Of a stretch of 64,000 bases of DNA, positions 26,391 through 34,756 are shown piece by piece. The stretch is from Thermaurantimonas sp046299575 (GTDB taxonomy: Bacteria; Bacteroidota; Bacteroidia; Flavobacteriales; Schleiferiaceae). The stretch lies in NCBI RefSeq assembly GCF_046299575.1, contig NZ_JBKBHX010000002.1, forward strand, positions 62,001 to 126,000, written 5' to 3'. Within the stretch, counting starts at the first letter, position 1. Every line of letters starts with the position of its first letter. The notes beneath the pieces are model-generated. The model saw only the letters and a program-made list of their open reading frames with translations. It was not told the DNA's origin and searched no databases. Made by a program: the position numbers and the translations under genes.

Positions 26391-28289
26391 ATGAGCGATA
26401 GCCTACAGCATGAGTGCGGCATAGCCCTGCTCCGTCTCTTAAAACCCCTGGACTACTACCGCGAAAAGTACAAAACAGCTTTCTACGGCCTCAACAAGAT
26501 GTATCTGCTAATGGAAAAGCAGCACAATAGAGGCCAGGATGGCGCCGGTTTGGCATCGATCAAATTTGACATGCAGCCCGGCCAACGATACATTAGTCGT
26601 ATTCGCTCGAACGAACCAACTCCGATCAAAGACATCTTCGCGCGTATCAAAATTCGATTTTCCGAGACCCTTGGTTCTAAAAATCCAGAAGATCTCACTT
26701 CTCAGGAGTTAAAAGAACTGTTGCCCTACATCGGCGAAGTTTATCTCGGCCATTTGCGCTATGGTACATATGGTGGCAACAGCATCGAACAATGCCATCC
26801 CTTCTTGCGCCAAAACAACTGGATGACGCGCAACCTGCTGCTGGCAGGCAATTTTAACATGACAAACGTTGACCAACTCTTTAATAAACTCATAAGCCTA
26901 GGTCAGCACCCAAAAGAAAAAGCCGATACTGTAACCATACTGGAAAAAATCGGTCACTTCCTCGACAAGGAAAACGAAGAAATTTACCAGAAGTACAGAA
27001 AGGCCGGCTACAGCAAGAAGGACATTTCACCCTTAATAGCTCAAGAGCTCGATGTGGCAAATATCTTAAAGAAGGCAAGCAAACACTGGGACGGTGGCTA
27101 CGTAATGGCCGGCTTACTCGGTCATGGCGACGCCTTTGTGTTGCGCGACCCTCATGGGATCAGACCAGCATTTTACTACATAGATAATGAAATAATCGCC
27201 GTTGCCAGTGAACGACCTGTATTGCAAACCACCTTTAACGTACCACTCGAATCGGTTCAGGAATTAGAGCCAGGCCACGCACTCATTATCAAGCGAAGCG
27301 GCCAGTATTTCATCAAAAAAATTAAAAAAGACGCCGAACGGCGAAGCTGTTCCTTTGAGCGCATTTACTTCAGCCGTGGCAATGATGCGAGTATTTACCA
27401 GGAACGCATTGCTTTGGGCAAATCGCTCCTCGAACCCATTCTCAAAACTATAAATTGCGACCTCGAAAACACGGTTTTCTCCTACATTCCAAATACGGCA
27501 GAAGTAGCGTATTATGGATTAATTCAGGGCTTAAATGAATATCTAAATACCAAAAAAGCCGAGCAACTGGCCAAAGCTGGTACAGCCCTGACCAAAGAAC
27601 AGATTTTGACCATTCTCAATCAAAAAATTCGGATGGAAAAGGTTGCCTGGAAAGATGCCAAGCTGCGCACCTTTATCACCGAAGATGCCTCACGGGCTGA
27701 TTTGGTAAGCCATGTGTACGACGTCACCTATGGCATCATTCGCCCAACAGATACGCTTGTGGTGCTCGACGATTCCATTGTGCGTGGTACCACTTTGAGA
27801 GATAGTATTTTGAAAATATTGGATCGGCTTAATCCAAAGCATATTGTAGTGGCTTCATCGGCTCCGCAGATACGCTACCCCGATTGCTATGGCATCGATA
27901 TGGCTCGGTTGGGTGATTTCGCTGCCTTTCAAGCTGCGGTAGCCCTGCATTGGGAGCGCGGTACACATTACATCCTAAACGAAGTATATCAACAGTGCAA
28001 AGCCTATTTGGCCCAGGAAGATCCAGAGCCTAAAAATCTCGTTAAGGCTATTTACAAACCCTTTACAGTGCAAGAAATTTCAGATAAAATGGCCGAACTA
28101 CTCTCCCCGCCGGGTATGAAGGCGAAGGTTTCCTTTGTATTTCAGAGCATCGAGTCGCTGCACCAGAGTGCCCCAATGCATACGGGCGATTGGTACTTTA
28201 CGGGCGATTATCCTACGCCAGGCGGTATGCGCGTAGTAAACAAAGCCTTTGTTCACTATATGGAGGGCAATCCAAATAGGGCATATTGA
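26391..28289 (+). CDS. Amidophosphoribosyltransferase-like protein (long PurF paralogue)
   Basis: A 632-residue two-domain enzyme of the PurF family, which makes phosphoribosylamine from PRPP and glutamine. The N-terminal glutaminase has the putative nucleophile Cys9 after a short propeptide (MSDSLQHE), then KQHNRGQDGAG and GHLRYGTYGG. The C-terminal phosphoribosyltransferase has the PRPP loop VVLDDSIVRGTTLRDSI. It is ~130-160 residues longer than classical PurF (~470-505), with extra segments around residues 65-110 and 170-215 and in the PRT domain, and NFNMTN replaces the usual NGNLxN. Bacteroidota commonly carry such a long form; whether it is the main PurF cannot be decided here. Confidence 0.82.
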   Translation: MSDSLQHECGIALLRLLKPLDYYREKYKTAFYGLNKMYLLMEKQHNRGQDGAGLASIKFDMQPGQRYISRIRSNEPTPIKDIFARIKIRFSETLGSKNPEDLTSQELKELLPYIGEVYLGHLRYGTYGGNSIEQCHPFLRQNNWMTRNLLLAGNFNMTNVDQLFNKLISLGQHPKEKADTVTILEKIGHFLDKENEEIYQKYRKAGYSKKDISPLIAQELDVANILKKASKHWDGGYVMAGLLGHGDAFVLRDPHGIRPAFYYIDNEIIAVASERPVLQTTFNVPLESVQELEPGHALIIKRSGQYFIKKIKKDAERRSCSFERIYFSRGNDASIYQERIALGKSLLEPILKTINCDLENTVFSYIPNTAEVAYYGLIQGLNEYLNTKKAEQLAKAGTALTKEQILTILNQKIRMEKVAWKDAKLRTFITEDASRADLVSHVYDVTYGIIRPTDTLVVLDDSIVRGTTLRDSILKILDRLNPKHIVVASSAPQIRYPDCYGIDMARLGDFAAFQAAVALHWERGTHYILNEVYQQCKAYLAQEDPEPKNLVKAIYKPFTVQEISDKMAELLSPPGMKAKVSFVFQSIESLHQSAPMHTGDWYFTGDYPTPGGMRVVNKAFVHYMEGNPNRAY

Positions 28290-28291
28290 CC

Positions 28292-29065
28292 ATGTCGGCA
28301 ACTTCAAAAATTTTTTTCATTTCAGACCTCCATCTCGGTGTCGATGCCAAATACGCCTCAATTCAGCGCGAGCGTCTCTTTGTCAAATGGCTTGAGACTT
28401 ATGGGGCAGAGATGGACGAGTTGTTCATCGTAGGCGATTTGTTTGATTTTTGGTTTGAGTACAAAAAGGCAGTTCCGAGAGGCTTTACGCGCGCCATTGG
28501 ATCTTTGGCTCTCCTGGCCGACAGCGGTGTAAAAATTCACCTTTTCACCGGAAATCACGATCTGTGGATTTTTGACTATTTGCCGAACGAAATTGGATGC
28601 ATGTTGCATCGCAAACCGATAACCCGGATTATTAACGGGAAAATATTTTACATTGGGCACGGCGATGGCTTAGGTCCGGGTGATTATGGGTATAAATTTT
28701 TGAAAAAGGTTTTTACCAATCCGTTGGCACAGTGGCTATTCAGGCAAGTTCATCCCGATGTGGGCATTCGGATTGCACAAGGCTCGAGCCGTGCAAGCCG
28801 AAGACATACGGGCGGGGCTGATGCCGTTTTTTCAACAAAAGAGCAAGAGTGGCTATATCAATACTGTCTGGAAGTGCTCGAAAGCGAGCATGTGGATTAT
28901 TTCATATTCGGTCACAGACACTTACCCCTCGATTTACAGGTTGGCAGCAAAAGCAGGTACATCAACTTAGGTGAATGGTTGCACTACCAAACATATGCCG
29001 TTTGGACAGGTACAGAGTTGGAGTTATACGCCTTCGAATCTGACGCTCAATTTATAAAGTCTTAA
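28292..29065 (+). CDS. lpxH: UDP-2,3-diacylglucosamine diphosphatase (LpxH family)
   Basis: Hydrolyses UDP-2,3-diacylglucosamine to lipid X in lipid A synthesis. A 257-residue calcineurin-like phosphoesterase with the full metal-site series: SDLHLG (11-16), GDLFDFW, TGNHD, IGHGDG and GHRHLP. The family's Arg-rich segment ASRRHTGG is present. The frame extends to a TTG at 28286, but ATG 28292, three bases after the upstream stop, gives the normal N terminus MSATSKIFF. It is placed between the PurF-like gene and DUF456, probably one operon. Confidence 0.88.
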   Translation: MSATSKIFFISDLHLGVDAKYASIQRERLFVKWLETYGAEMDELFIVGDLFDFWFEYKKAVPRGFTRAIGSLALLADSGVKIHLFTGNHDLWIFDYLPNEIGCMLHRKPITRIINGKIFYIGHGDGLGPGDYGYKFLKKVFTNPLAQWLFRQVHPDVGIRIAQGSSRASRRHTGGADAVFSTKEQEWLYQYCLEVLESEHVDYFIFGHRHLPLDLQVGSKSRYINLGEWLHYQTYAVWTGTELELYAFESDAQFIKS

Positions 29066-29067
29066 GA

Positions 29068-29544
29068 ATGGACTGGTTTTTCTTTTTTCTTGCATTTCTA
29101 TTGCTGATCGCTGGGCTTGCAGGTGCTGTTTTGCCCGTCTTACCGGGGCCTCCACTGAGTTTTTTAGGTCTGCTTGTGCTGAATTTCACTTCCAAAGTTC
29201 ACTTTTCAGTTACCTTTCTCGTCGTTTCGGCAATTGTGGCAGTACTAATCACCGTTTTAGACTACGTGATACCTACTTATTTCACACAGAAATTAAAGGC
29301 TTCGCCTGCTGCGGTTAGAGGTACATTTATCGGCAGCCTTCTCGGGCTCTTTGTTCTACCTCCGGTTGGAATTTTGATTTTTCCGATACTTGGCGCTTTT
29401 TTGGGCGAACTCATTTTTTCAAACGACGTTCAAAAATCATTAAAAAGCGCCTTTGCCAGTTTTGCAGGCTTAGTGGGCGGTATTGTCATCAAAGGTGTCT
29501 ATGGCCTTTGGGCGCTTGTATATGGGGTTTATCTTTTGTTTTAA
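29068..29544 (+). CDS. DUF456 integral membrane protein
   Basis: A 158-residue, very hydrophobic protein with four to five predicted membrane segments. Gly/Pro-rich stretches AGAVLPVLPGPPLSFLGLL and GTFIGSLLGLFVLPPVG and the phrase LGAFLGELI are characteristic of DUF456. Function is unknown. It starts 2 bases after lpxH, suggesting shared transcription, though no envelope role for DUF456 is proven. Confidence 0.85.
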   Translation: MDWFFFFLAFLLLIAGLAGAVLPVLPGPPLSFLGLLVLNFTSKVHFSVTFLVVSAIVAVLITVLDYVIPTYFTQKLKASPAAVRGTFIGSLLGLFVLPPVGILIFPILGAFLGELIFSNDVQKSLKSAFASFAGLVGGIVIKGVYGLWALVYGVYLLF

Positions 29545-29680
29545 TATTTACATTTTTCAGCTATAAAGATCAACCTGATCGCTTTCTGGATATTTAACGT
29601 TCAATCTGGATTATATACAACAGATGCATTATGATTTGCCAGAGATTTAATGTGAATTTTTGATCATAAATTTTAAAAAA

Positions 29681-30142
29681 ATGAAATCGATTCTTAAAAC
29701 GCTTTTAACATCTTTATCAGTTCTGGCAGTTCTCAACATCAATGCTCAGGATGCGCGACTTGAAAAAATCTTAAACAACCAAAAACTTCCATATCAATAC
29801 GACCAAGAGAACGTGCGTTATATCGTGGGGTATCCACTTAAAAAGGGTAGAGCGCAGATTGTAAAAATTACAGCTTATCATACGATTGGAAGTATATCAA
29901 CCATGACTATATCGACGATGGTAAGAAGTACTACGCTCAAGGGAACAGAGCTCGAAAACTGGGTAACTTCTGTCAATAAAAGAATAAAGAATGGAAAATT
30001 TAAACTTAACAGGGAAGTTGTTTTCTTTGAGGTGGAAATTCCAGTTAATTCTTCAGATAAATCGATCTTGGAGGCTCTGGAGTTAGTAGCTGTTGAAGGC
30101 GACAAAGCCGAAGTCGAGCTCACTGAAGGCGACAATTTTTAA
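29681..30142 (+). CDS. Hypothetical secreted protein
   Basis: A 153-residue protein of no family that I recognise. Residues 1-22 are a signal peptide (MKSILKTLLTSLSVLAVL, cut after INA/Q). The mature part is Lys/Glu/Thr-rich with predicted mixed alpha/beta content and an acidic C terminus (VELTEGDNF). The frame can be read from a TTG at 29660, but ATG 29681 gives the clean signal peptide. It stands alone: 136 bases from DUF456 and before the tRNA terminator region. Periplasmic or surface location is predicted; the function is unknown. Confidence 0.7.
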   Translation: MKSILKTLLTSLSVLAVLNINAQDARLEKILNNQKLPYQYDQENVRYIVGYPLKKGRAQIVKITAYHTIGSISTMTISTMVRSTTLKGTELENWVTSVNKRIKNGKFKLNREVVFFEVEIPVNSSDKSILEALELVAVEGDKAEVELTEGDNF

Positions 30143-30238
30143 ATGAAAAAAACTCTAACGCTTTTAAAGCAAGAATTGATCGTTCAGCCGAAAGAGGGTT
30201 TGTAAGTGGATTTTTTTCCGTGTTCTTTCCGTCGAAAT

Positions 30239-30269
30239 AAAAAAGGTTACAACTTTTTCGCTGTAACCT
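30239..30269 (-). terminator. Terminator of the tRNA-Met gene
   Basis: On the minus strand AGGTTACA pairs with TGTAACCT around a 10-base loop and is followed by a run of T, 12 bases beyond the tRNA 3' end. It fits a rho-independent terminator. Confidence 0.8.
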
Positions 30270-30281
30270 CTTGATTTTGAG

Positions 30282-30355
30282 TGGGCCCACCAGGGCTTGA
30301 ACCTGGGACCCCCTGATTATGAGTCAGGTGCTCTGACCAGCTGAGCTATAGGCCC
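30282..30355 (-). tRNA. tRNA with CAT anticodon (Met, or Ile2)
   Basis: The minus strand folds as a 74-base cloverleaf: acceptor GGGCCTA/TGGGCCC, D arm AGCTCAGCTGGTCAGAGC, anticodon arm CTGACTCATAATCAG with loop CTCATAA, and T arm with GGTTCAAGC. CCA is not encoded; the discriminator is A. Anticodon CAT reads Met codons, or Ile AUA if C34 is converted to lysidine. Elongator Met and Ile2 cannot be separated by eye; it is not an initiator, since the first base pair is G-C. Confidence 0.93.
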
Positions 30356-30379
30356 TAACCACAGTTGTCAAACGGGCTG

Positions 30380-30387
30380 CAAATATA
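30380..30387 (-). promoter_or_regulatory. -7 promoter box of the tRNA-Met gene
   Basis: Minus strand reads TATATTTG, an exact TAnnTTTG match 24 bases before the tRNA 5' end. It lies within an imperfect CGGGC/GCCCG dyad (about 30373-30396). Confidence 0.55.
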
Positions 30388-30412
30388 CATGGCCCGCTTT
30401 ATTAAACGAACT

Positions 30413-31870
30413 TTAAAAAACCAAACCTTTTAACTTGCGATCTTGTAACAGCCAAAGACCAAATACCATTAGCGCACCATTGATCAGAATCAATTCAAAG
30501 CTAAAGGAATAGCCAAACCATGCAAGACTGTTTTTCTTAAGCAAATAGGTAAGACAAGGCGCAGCAATGGCCGCTAGAGGTATCCATCTATCGCGCACTT
30601 GCCAGCGCGTAAACATACCTACAACATACAACCCGAGCAGTGGACCATAGGTAAAACCGGCAATGGTAAAAATTTCATTGATGACGCTCTCGCTTACAAA
30701 ATATTTGAATATCACGATTAAAGCGAGCATAGCTGTTGACATAGCCAGGTGGGTAAGTATGCGAATGCGTCGAGTTCGCTGGTTTTCAATGAGATCTAAG
30801 CCTAAAATATCAACAGTAAAAGAGGTGGTAAGAGCTGTGAGCGCGCTGTCGGCACTGCTGTAGGCAGCAGCAATCACGCCGAGAATAAAAAGAATGCCCA
30901 ATATCTGTGGCGCTTCGGGGCTGAAAGCCACTGCTGCAAACAGGCGGTCGCCTGTGGCCTCGATTCCATGAAGGGCAGCCCAGTCGTATAGTAGTACACC
31001 GAGAGACAAAAAGATTAAATTTACCGGTAGGAGCATTACAGAAAAGAGCATCATGTTTTTTTGAGCGTCTTTTAAATTCCTGCAAGCCAGATTTTTCTGC
31101 ATCATGTCTTGGTCGAGGCCAGTCATGGTGATGGCGATAAACATGCCTCCCAGAAATTGTTTGATGAAGTGTCTGCCGTCAGTCAAAAAATGATCGAAAA
31201 ACCAGACATTCGAAAGTGGATTAGAATGAATATAACCGATTAAACTTTCGTTGGAAATGTTTAAATCTCTCCAAATAAAGGTAACTGCAGCTATAAGGGC
31301 GCCGAGCATAAAAATGGTTTGAACTACATCAGTGTAAATAATGGTGCCGATGCCACCGCGCTGCGTGTACAGGTAAATCATACCGATGCTGAGCGAAACT
31401 GTAGCCCAAAACGGCCAACCAAAGTGCTCGAATACAAGCGTGTGTAGGATGAGTGCCACTAAATATAATCGAAATCCGGCACCAAACAGTCGGGAAAGGA
31501 TAAAAAAAGATGCCCCAGTCTTATATCCCACCGGGCCAAATCGGTCTTTTAAATATTGGTAAATGGAAATAAGTCGTAGTCGATAATACAGAGGTAATAA
31601 AATGACAGCAATAACTGCATAACCTGCCAAATAGCCCAGTACCATCTGCATGTAAGCCATATTTTGGGTCTTCACCCATCCGGGAATGGATATAAAAGTG
31701 ACTCCCGATAAGGAGGCGCCAATCATTCCCACCGAAATCATAAGCCAGTGAGCATTTCGACCTCCGGTGAAAAAGAAATAGTTATCGGTCCTACTCTTCC
31801 AACGACTGATGATAAAGAGCAGGCTAAAGTAGCCAAGAATAAGCGCAAGAATAAAATAAGGAAGCGACAT
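30413..31870 (-). CDS. Sodium:solute symporter (SSS family)
   Basis: A 485-residue inner-membrane transporter with 13 or so hydrophobic segments. SSS-family signatures include GARNAHWLMISVGMIGASLSG in abbreviated form (the GG-R-x-x-W region and IGASLSGVTF), TYGPLLGLYVVGMF near helix 11, and AAAYSSADSALTALTTSF at the sodium site. It couples sodium entry to solute uptake; the substrate is not evident. The frame runs upstream to a codon at 31903, but that lies within the tRNA-Leu terminator hairpin. ATG 31870 (MSLPYFILAL) is therefore chosen. It sits between two tRNA genes on the same strand. Confidence 0.88.
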   Translation of the reverse strand: MSLPYFILALILGYFSLLFIISRWKSRTDNYFFFTGGRNAHWLMISVGMIGASLSGVTFISIPGWVKTQNMAYMQMVLGYLAGYAVIAVILLPLYYRLRLISIYQYLKDRFGPVGYKTGASFFILSRLFGAGFRLYLVALILHTLVFEHFGWPFWATVSLSIGMIYLYTQRGGIGTIIYTDVVQTIFMLGALIAAVTFIWRDLNISNESLIGYIHSNPLSNVWFFDHFLTDGRHFIKQFLGGMFIAITMTGLDQDMMQKNLACRNLKDAQKNMMLFSVMLLPVNLIFLSLGVLLYDWAALHGIEATGDRLFAAVAFSPEAPQILGILFILGVIAAAYSSADSALTALTTSFTVDILGLDLIENQRTRRIRILTHLAMSTAMLALIVIFKYFVSESVINEIFTIAGFTYGPLLGLYVVGMFTRWQVRDRWIPLAAIAAPCLTYLLKKNSLAWFGYSFSFELILINGALMVFGLWLLQDRKLKGLVF

Positions 31871-31886
31871 ATTTACTGGTATAAAC

Positions 31887-31916
31887 AAAAAACACCTCTC
31901 CATAGGGGGAGAGGTG
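31887..31916 (-). terminator. Terminator of the tRNA-Leu gene
   Basis: On the minus strand CACCTCTCC pairs with GGAGAGGTG around a 6-base loop and runs into TTTTTTG. It begins ~14 bases after the tRNA-Leu 3' end and overlaps the longest possible symporter frame, supporting the shorter symporter start. Confidence 0.85.
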
Positions 31917-31929
31917 CTCTACACTTCAG

Positions 31930-32011
31930 TGCGGATGGAGGGACTCGAACCCCCACGCCTCACGGCACCAGATCCTAAGTCTGGCGCGGCTACCAATTAC
32001 GCCACATCCGC
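31930..32011 (-). tRNA. tRNA-Leu (TAG)
   Basis: An 82-base type II tRNA on the minus strand. Acceptor GCGGATG pairs with CATCCGC. The anticodon arm is CAGACTTAGGATCTG with loop CTTAGGA and anticodon TAG. A long variable arm (TGCCGTGAGGCGT) is typical of Leu, and the T arm holds GGTTCGAGTCC. Discriminator A; CCA not encoded. Confidence 0.96.
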
Positions 32012-32034
32012 TTTTGGATAGCTAAAAACGGCTG

Positions 32035-32063
32035 CAAAAGTACACAAATATTTCATATGACAA
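32035..32063 (-). promoter_or_regulatory. Promoter of the tRNA-Leu gene
   Basis: Minus strand has TTG, an 18-base spacer, then TACTTTTG (TAnnTTTG), close to the Bacteroidota sigma consensus. The -7 box ends 23 bases before the tRNA 5' end. Confidence 0.65.
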
Positions 32064-32130
32064 TGCAATTTTATTAACCGTCGTGTATTTTCCGTTCGCC
32101 GTTATTTTGCCGACCAAATTTTTACACGAG

Positions 32131-33036
32131 ATGCTCAAGATAAAACCGGGTGATATTCCCGTTCCGAAGTTTCAGGGATTGCTACAGCATGCTGTGGCAC
32201 CCAGACCCATCGCATTGGCAAGTACTGTGGATGCCAATGGCAATCCGAATTTGAGTCCCTTTAGCTTTTTCAACGTATTCAGCGCCAATCCTCCGATTTT
32301 GGTTTTTTCGCCTGCGCGCAGAGTAAGAAACAACACGACTAAAGACACGCTGGAAAATGTGCTTGCTACCAGAGAAGTAGTGATCAATGTGGTAACCTAC
32401 GCAATGGTTTACCAGGCCTCACTGGCATCATCAGAATACCCCACAGGAGTAAATGAATTTATTAAATCTGGTTTTACACCGATTGAGTCAGAAATTGTTA
32501 AGCCTTTTCGCGTAAAGGAATCGCCCGTACAGTTTGAGTGCCGGGTTAACGATGTAATTGCTCTTGGCAATCAGGGTGGGGCAGGTCATTTGGTCATCAG
32601 CGAGGTATTGCTGGTTCATGTATCGCCCGATATATTGAATGCAGAAGGTATGATCGATCAGCACAAGATTGACTTGGTAGCCCGACTGGGTAAAAACTGG
32701 TATTCTCGCAATAGTGGTAGCGCTCTTTTTGAAGTAGACAAACCTCTTGAAAAACTCGGTGTAGGAGTAGATGCTATACCGGCAGAAGCAAAGGAATCAG
32801 GTATTTTCACTGGAAATGACCTCGGAAGACTGGGAAATGTAGAGAAGTTGCCTGCAACAGATGAGATTTATTCCTTTATCGAACAGTTGAAGAATGAAAA
32901 TCCCACATACGCAAACATCCACCAGTGGAGCAAGGATGAGCTCTTTCGGCTGGCGAAAGACTACTTGCAAGATCAGGACGGTGACCCCATAGAATCGTGG
33001 ATGATCTTGCTCTATGCAACTGAAAAGGCTTCTTAG
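32131..33036 (+). CDS. Flavin reductase family protein (FMN-binding split barrel)
   Basis: A 301-residue protein of the flavin reductase-like split-barrel family, expected to bind FMN or FAD and use NAD(P)H. The typical N-terminal motif is present: VAPRPIALASTVDANG, NLSPFSFFNVFSANPP and NTTKDTLENV, with HLVISEVLLVHV further on. An extra ~90-residue C-terminal helical part is common in Bacteroidota members. The frame opens at a GTG at 32083, but ATG 32131 (MLKIKPGDIPVPKFQG) matches the family start. The gene is monocistronic and ends in a strong terminator; the partner oxygenase, if any, is not nearby. Confidence 0.87.
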   Translation: MLKIKPGDIPVPKFQGLLQHAVAPRPIALASTVDANGNPNLSPFSFFNVFSANPPILVFSPARRVRNNTTKDTLENVLATREVVINVVTYAMVYQASLASSEYPTGVNEFIKSGFTPIESEIVKPFRVKESPVQFECRVNDVIALGNQGGAGHLVISEVLLVHVSPDILNAEGMIDQHKIDLVARLGKNWYSRNSGSALFEVDKPLEKLGVGVDAIPAEAKESGIFTGNDLGRLGNVEKLPATDEIYSFIEQLKNENPTYANIHQWSKDELFRLAKDYLQDQDGDPIESWMILLYATEKAS

Positions 33037-33063
33037 GTAAAGCCTGATTCTTATACATTTATA

Positions 33064-33110
33064 AAGCCCCGGACACATAAGATAAGTGTACACTAGTCCG
33101 GGGCTTTTTT
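33064..33110 (+). terminator. Rho-independent terminator after the flavin reductase gene
   Basis: AGCCCCGGAC pairs with GTCCGGGGCT, followed by T6. The loop is long (21 bases) and itself contains the palindrome AGTGTACACT, which would form an inner hairpin. Confidence 0.88.
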
Positions 33111-33473
33111 ATTAATTGATTCTAGCGGAATGTGAATTTCAAAGTTTTTACCGGCAGGAGGCTGTTTTTTTTTTTAAGTCGGAATAGGATGGCGTTTTTT
33201 TGAATTTTTGCATTGGATGATCGTCGGTTAGGTGTTTATTCAGATGTTTTCAAAAAAAAAAGTGACTATCGAGAGGGGTATCCATGAATAAGCAAATGGT
33301 GGAATAATTGTCGTGTGCGTAAGGCGAATGGTACGCGAAAGCACTGTAATAAAGTGCAAAAGCGCCTTGCATGGGCTGGCCTTTTGTCATTGGCGCGAAT
33401 AGTTTATATTTAAGCGTACCCTTATACTAGAGTATTTTTTTATGGGGCACGCCCAAGTAAAAAAAGAAAAAAA
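33111..33473. other. Non-coding region with a nested stem
   Basis: About 360 bases without a credible gene between a terminator and the convergent PLP-enzyme stop. It has long T and A runs (33167-33176, 33249-33260). At 33321-33368 an outer stem AAGGCG/CGCCTT encloses an inner stem GCACT/AGTGC, perhaps a small structured RNA. Nothing else recognised. Confidence 0.4.
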
Positions 33474-34709
33474 TTAAAAATTCAGGGCTTGATCGAGGTC
33501 GGCTATGAGGTCTTCGTAATGCTCTATGCCTATGCTTAGTCGGATCATGGAAGGGGTAATGTTGTGCAGCTTCTTGTCTGTTTCGGGTACATCGCTGTGG
33601 GTCATGGTGTAGGGATGCTGGGCGAGCGACTCATTAGAACCGAGGCTGACGGCAAGATGAATGAGCTTCAGGCGATTGAGAAAACGGAAGGCTTCGCTTT
33701 CACCTCCGGCTATGTCGAAGGAAATCATGGCTCCTGATCCTACGCATTGCCTGTGATAGATTTCTACCTGGTGGTCGCCTTGGGTGGGGAGGCCCGGATA
33801 GTAGACGCGGGTGATTTTGGGGTGTTTCATAAGCCAATCGACTACGCGGAGGGCATTGTTCTGTTGGCGCTCCATGCGGATTTTGAGGGTTTCGATGCTA
33901 CGCATGAGCAGCCAAGCGGTATTTGGACTGATCATATTGCCGAGAAAAGTGCGCAGGTGCTTGATTTGCTCAAGGTCTGCATGGCGGCCGAGCACCACGC
34001 CGGCTATGAGGTCGCTGTGGCCTCCAAGGTATTTGGTAGCTGAGTAAAGTACCAAATCAGCTCCGTGCAGCAAGGGGTGCTGAAACACCGGCCCGAGGTA
34101 AGTATTGTCAACAACCACCTTTACGGTGTGTCCGGAGTGCTGCTGAAGGTCAACGGCTATGCGACGCACCATATGAATGTCGAAGAGGTCGTTGGTAGGG
34201 TTAGCGGGAGTCTCAATGTAGAGCATGCGTATGTGGTCTTTAAATCCGGAAGATTCAATCAGCTCCAGAATTTCGCTTTCCTTCTGCTTTGGATGGATTT
34301 CGAGCACTTTTACTCCGATGGAGATGAGGTAATGGTTGATGAAGTGATGTGTGCCGCCGTACACAGGATTGCCGTACACGATTGCGTCGCCTGGTTTGAG
34401 GAATGCAAGCATGGTAGTGGCAATGGCACTCATACCACTTTCGAAGGCGGCAGCTTCTTCGGCTTGATCCCAGAGGCATAGACGCTCTTCGAGGATTTGC
34501 ATGTTTGGATTGTTGAGCCGGGAGTAGATCAGGCCCGGAATTTCTCCCGGCCGCGCGTAGCGCTTTCCATAGGCTAATTCAAAAAAGGCTTTGCCTTCTT
34601 CTGCTGTTTTGAATACGAAGGTAGACGTCTGAAAGATAGGACATTTGATGGCTCCCTCGCTCCATTCAGGGCGGTAGCCATACGACATCATAAGTGACTC
34701 TGGGTGCAT
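33474..34709 (-). CDS. Cys/Met metabolism PLP-dependent enzyme (cystathionine gamma-synthase/methionine gamma-lyase family)
   Basis: A 411-residue PLP enzyme of transsulfuration type. It shows SEGAIKCPIFQTSTFVF, YSRLNNPNMQILEERL, the PLP-phosphate loop AAAFESGMSAIAT, and the Schiff-base Lys in LYSATKYLGGHSDLIAG. Family members make cystathionine or cleave methionine, cystathionine or homocysteine. The sequence alone does not settle which; the closest named group is the cystathionine gamma-synthase family found with an Lrp-type regulator. It is transcribed divergently from an Lrp/AsnC gene, with a shared palindromic control region (34727-34805), so amino-acid-responsive regulation is likely. 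Confidence 0.88.
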   Translation of the reverse strand: MHPESLMMSYGYRPEWSEGAIKCPIFQTSTFVFKTAEEGKAFFELAYGKRYARPGEIPGLIYSRLNNPNMQILEERLCLWDQAEEAAAFESGMSAIATTMLAFLKPGDAIVYGNPVYGGTHHFINHYLISIGVKVLEIHPKQKESEILELIESSGFKDHIRMLYIETPANPTNDLFDIHMVRRIAVDLQQHSGHTVKVVVDNTYLGPVFQHPLLHGADLVLYSATKYLGGHSDLIAGVVLGRHADLEQIKHLRTFLGNMISPNTAWLLMRSIETLKIRMERQQNNALRVVDWLMKHPKITRVYYPGLPTQGDHQVEIYHRQCVGSGAMISFDIAGGESEAFRFLNRLKLIHLAVSLGSNESLAQHPYTMTHSDVPETDKKLHNITPSMIRLSIGIEHYEDLIADLDQALNF

Positions 34710-34726
34710 GATGAAAAAAATTTAAA

Positions 34727-34756
34727 CAAAAATAGGTAACTCTTAAAAATATTCAA
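34727..34756 (-). promoter_or_regulatory. Promoter of the PLP-enzyme gene
   Basis: Minus strand: TTG (34754-34756), exactly 19 bases, then TATTTTTG (34727-34734). This is a perfect Bacteroidota -33/-7 promoter. Its -33 box lies in the left arm of the palindrome at 34752-34777. Confidence 0.75.

Noticed and set aside
30143..30205. 20-codon frame starting directly after the stop of the hypothetical secreted gene
   Set aside because: It begins right at the previous stop, but it is too short to judge, has no family and ends before the tRNA terminator. Chance is the simplest explanation.
33091..33100. AGTGTACACT in the terminator loop as a third copy of the shared operator
   Set aside because: It shares the GTGTA/TACAC core but has no 5-base spacer and lies in a terminator loop, not at a promoter.
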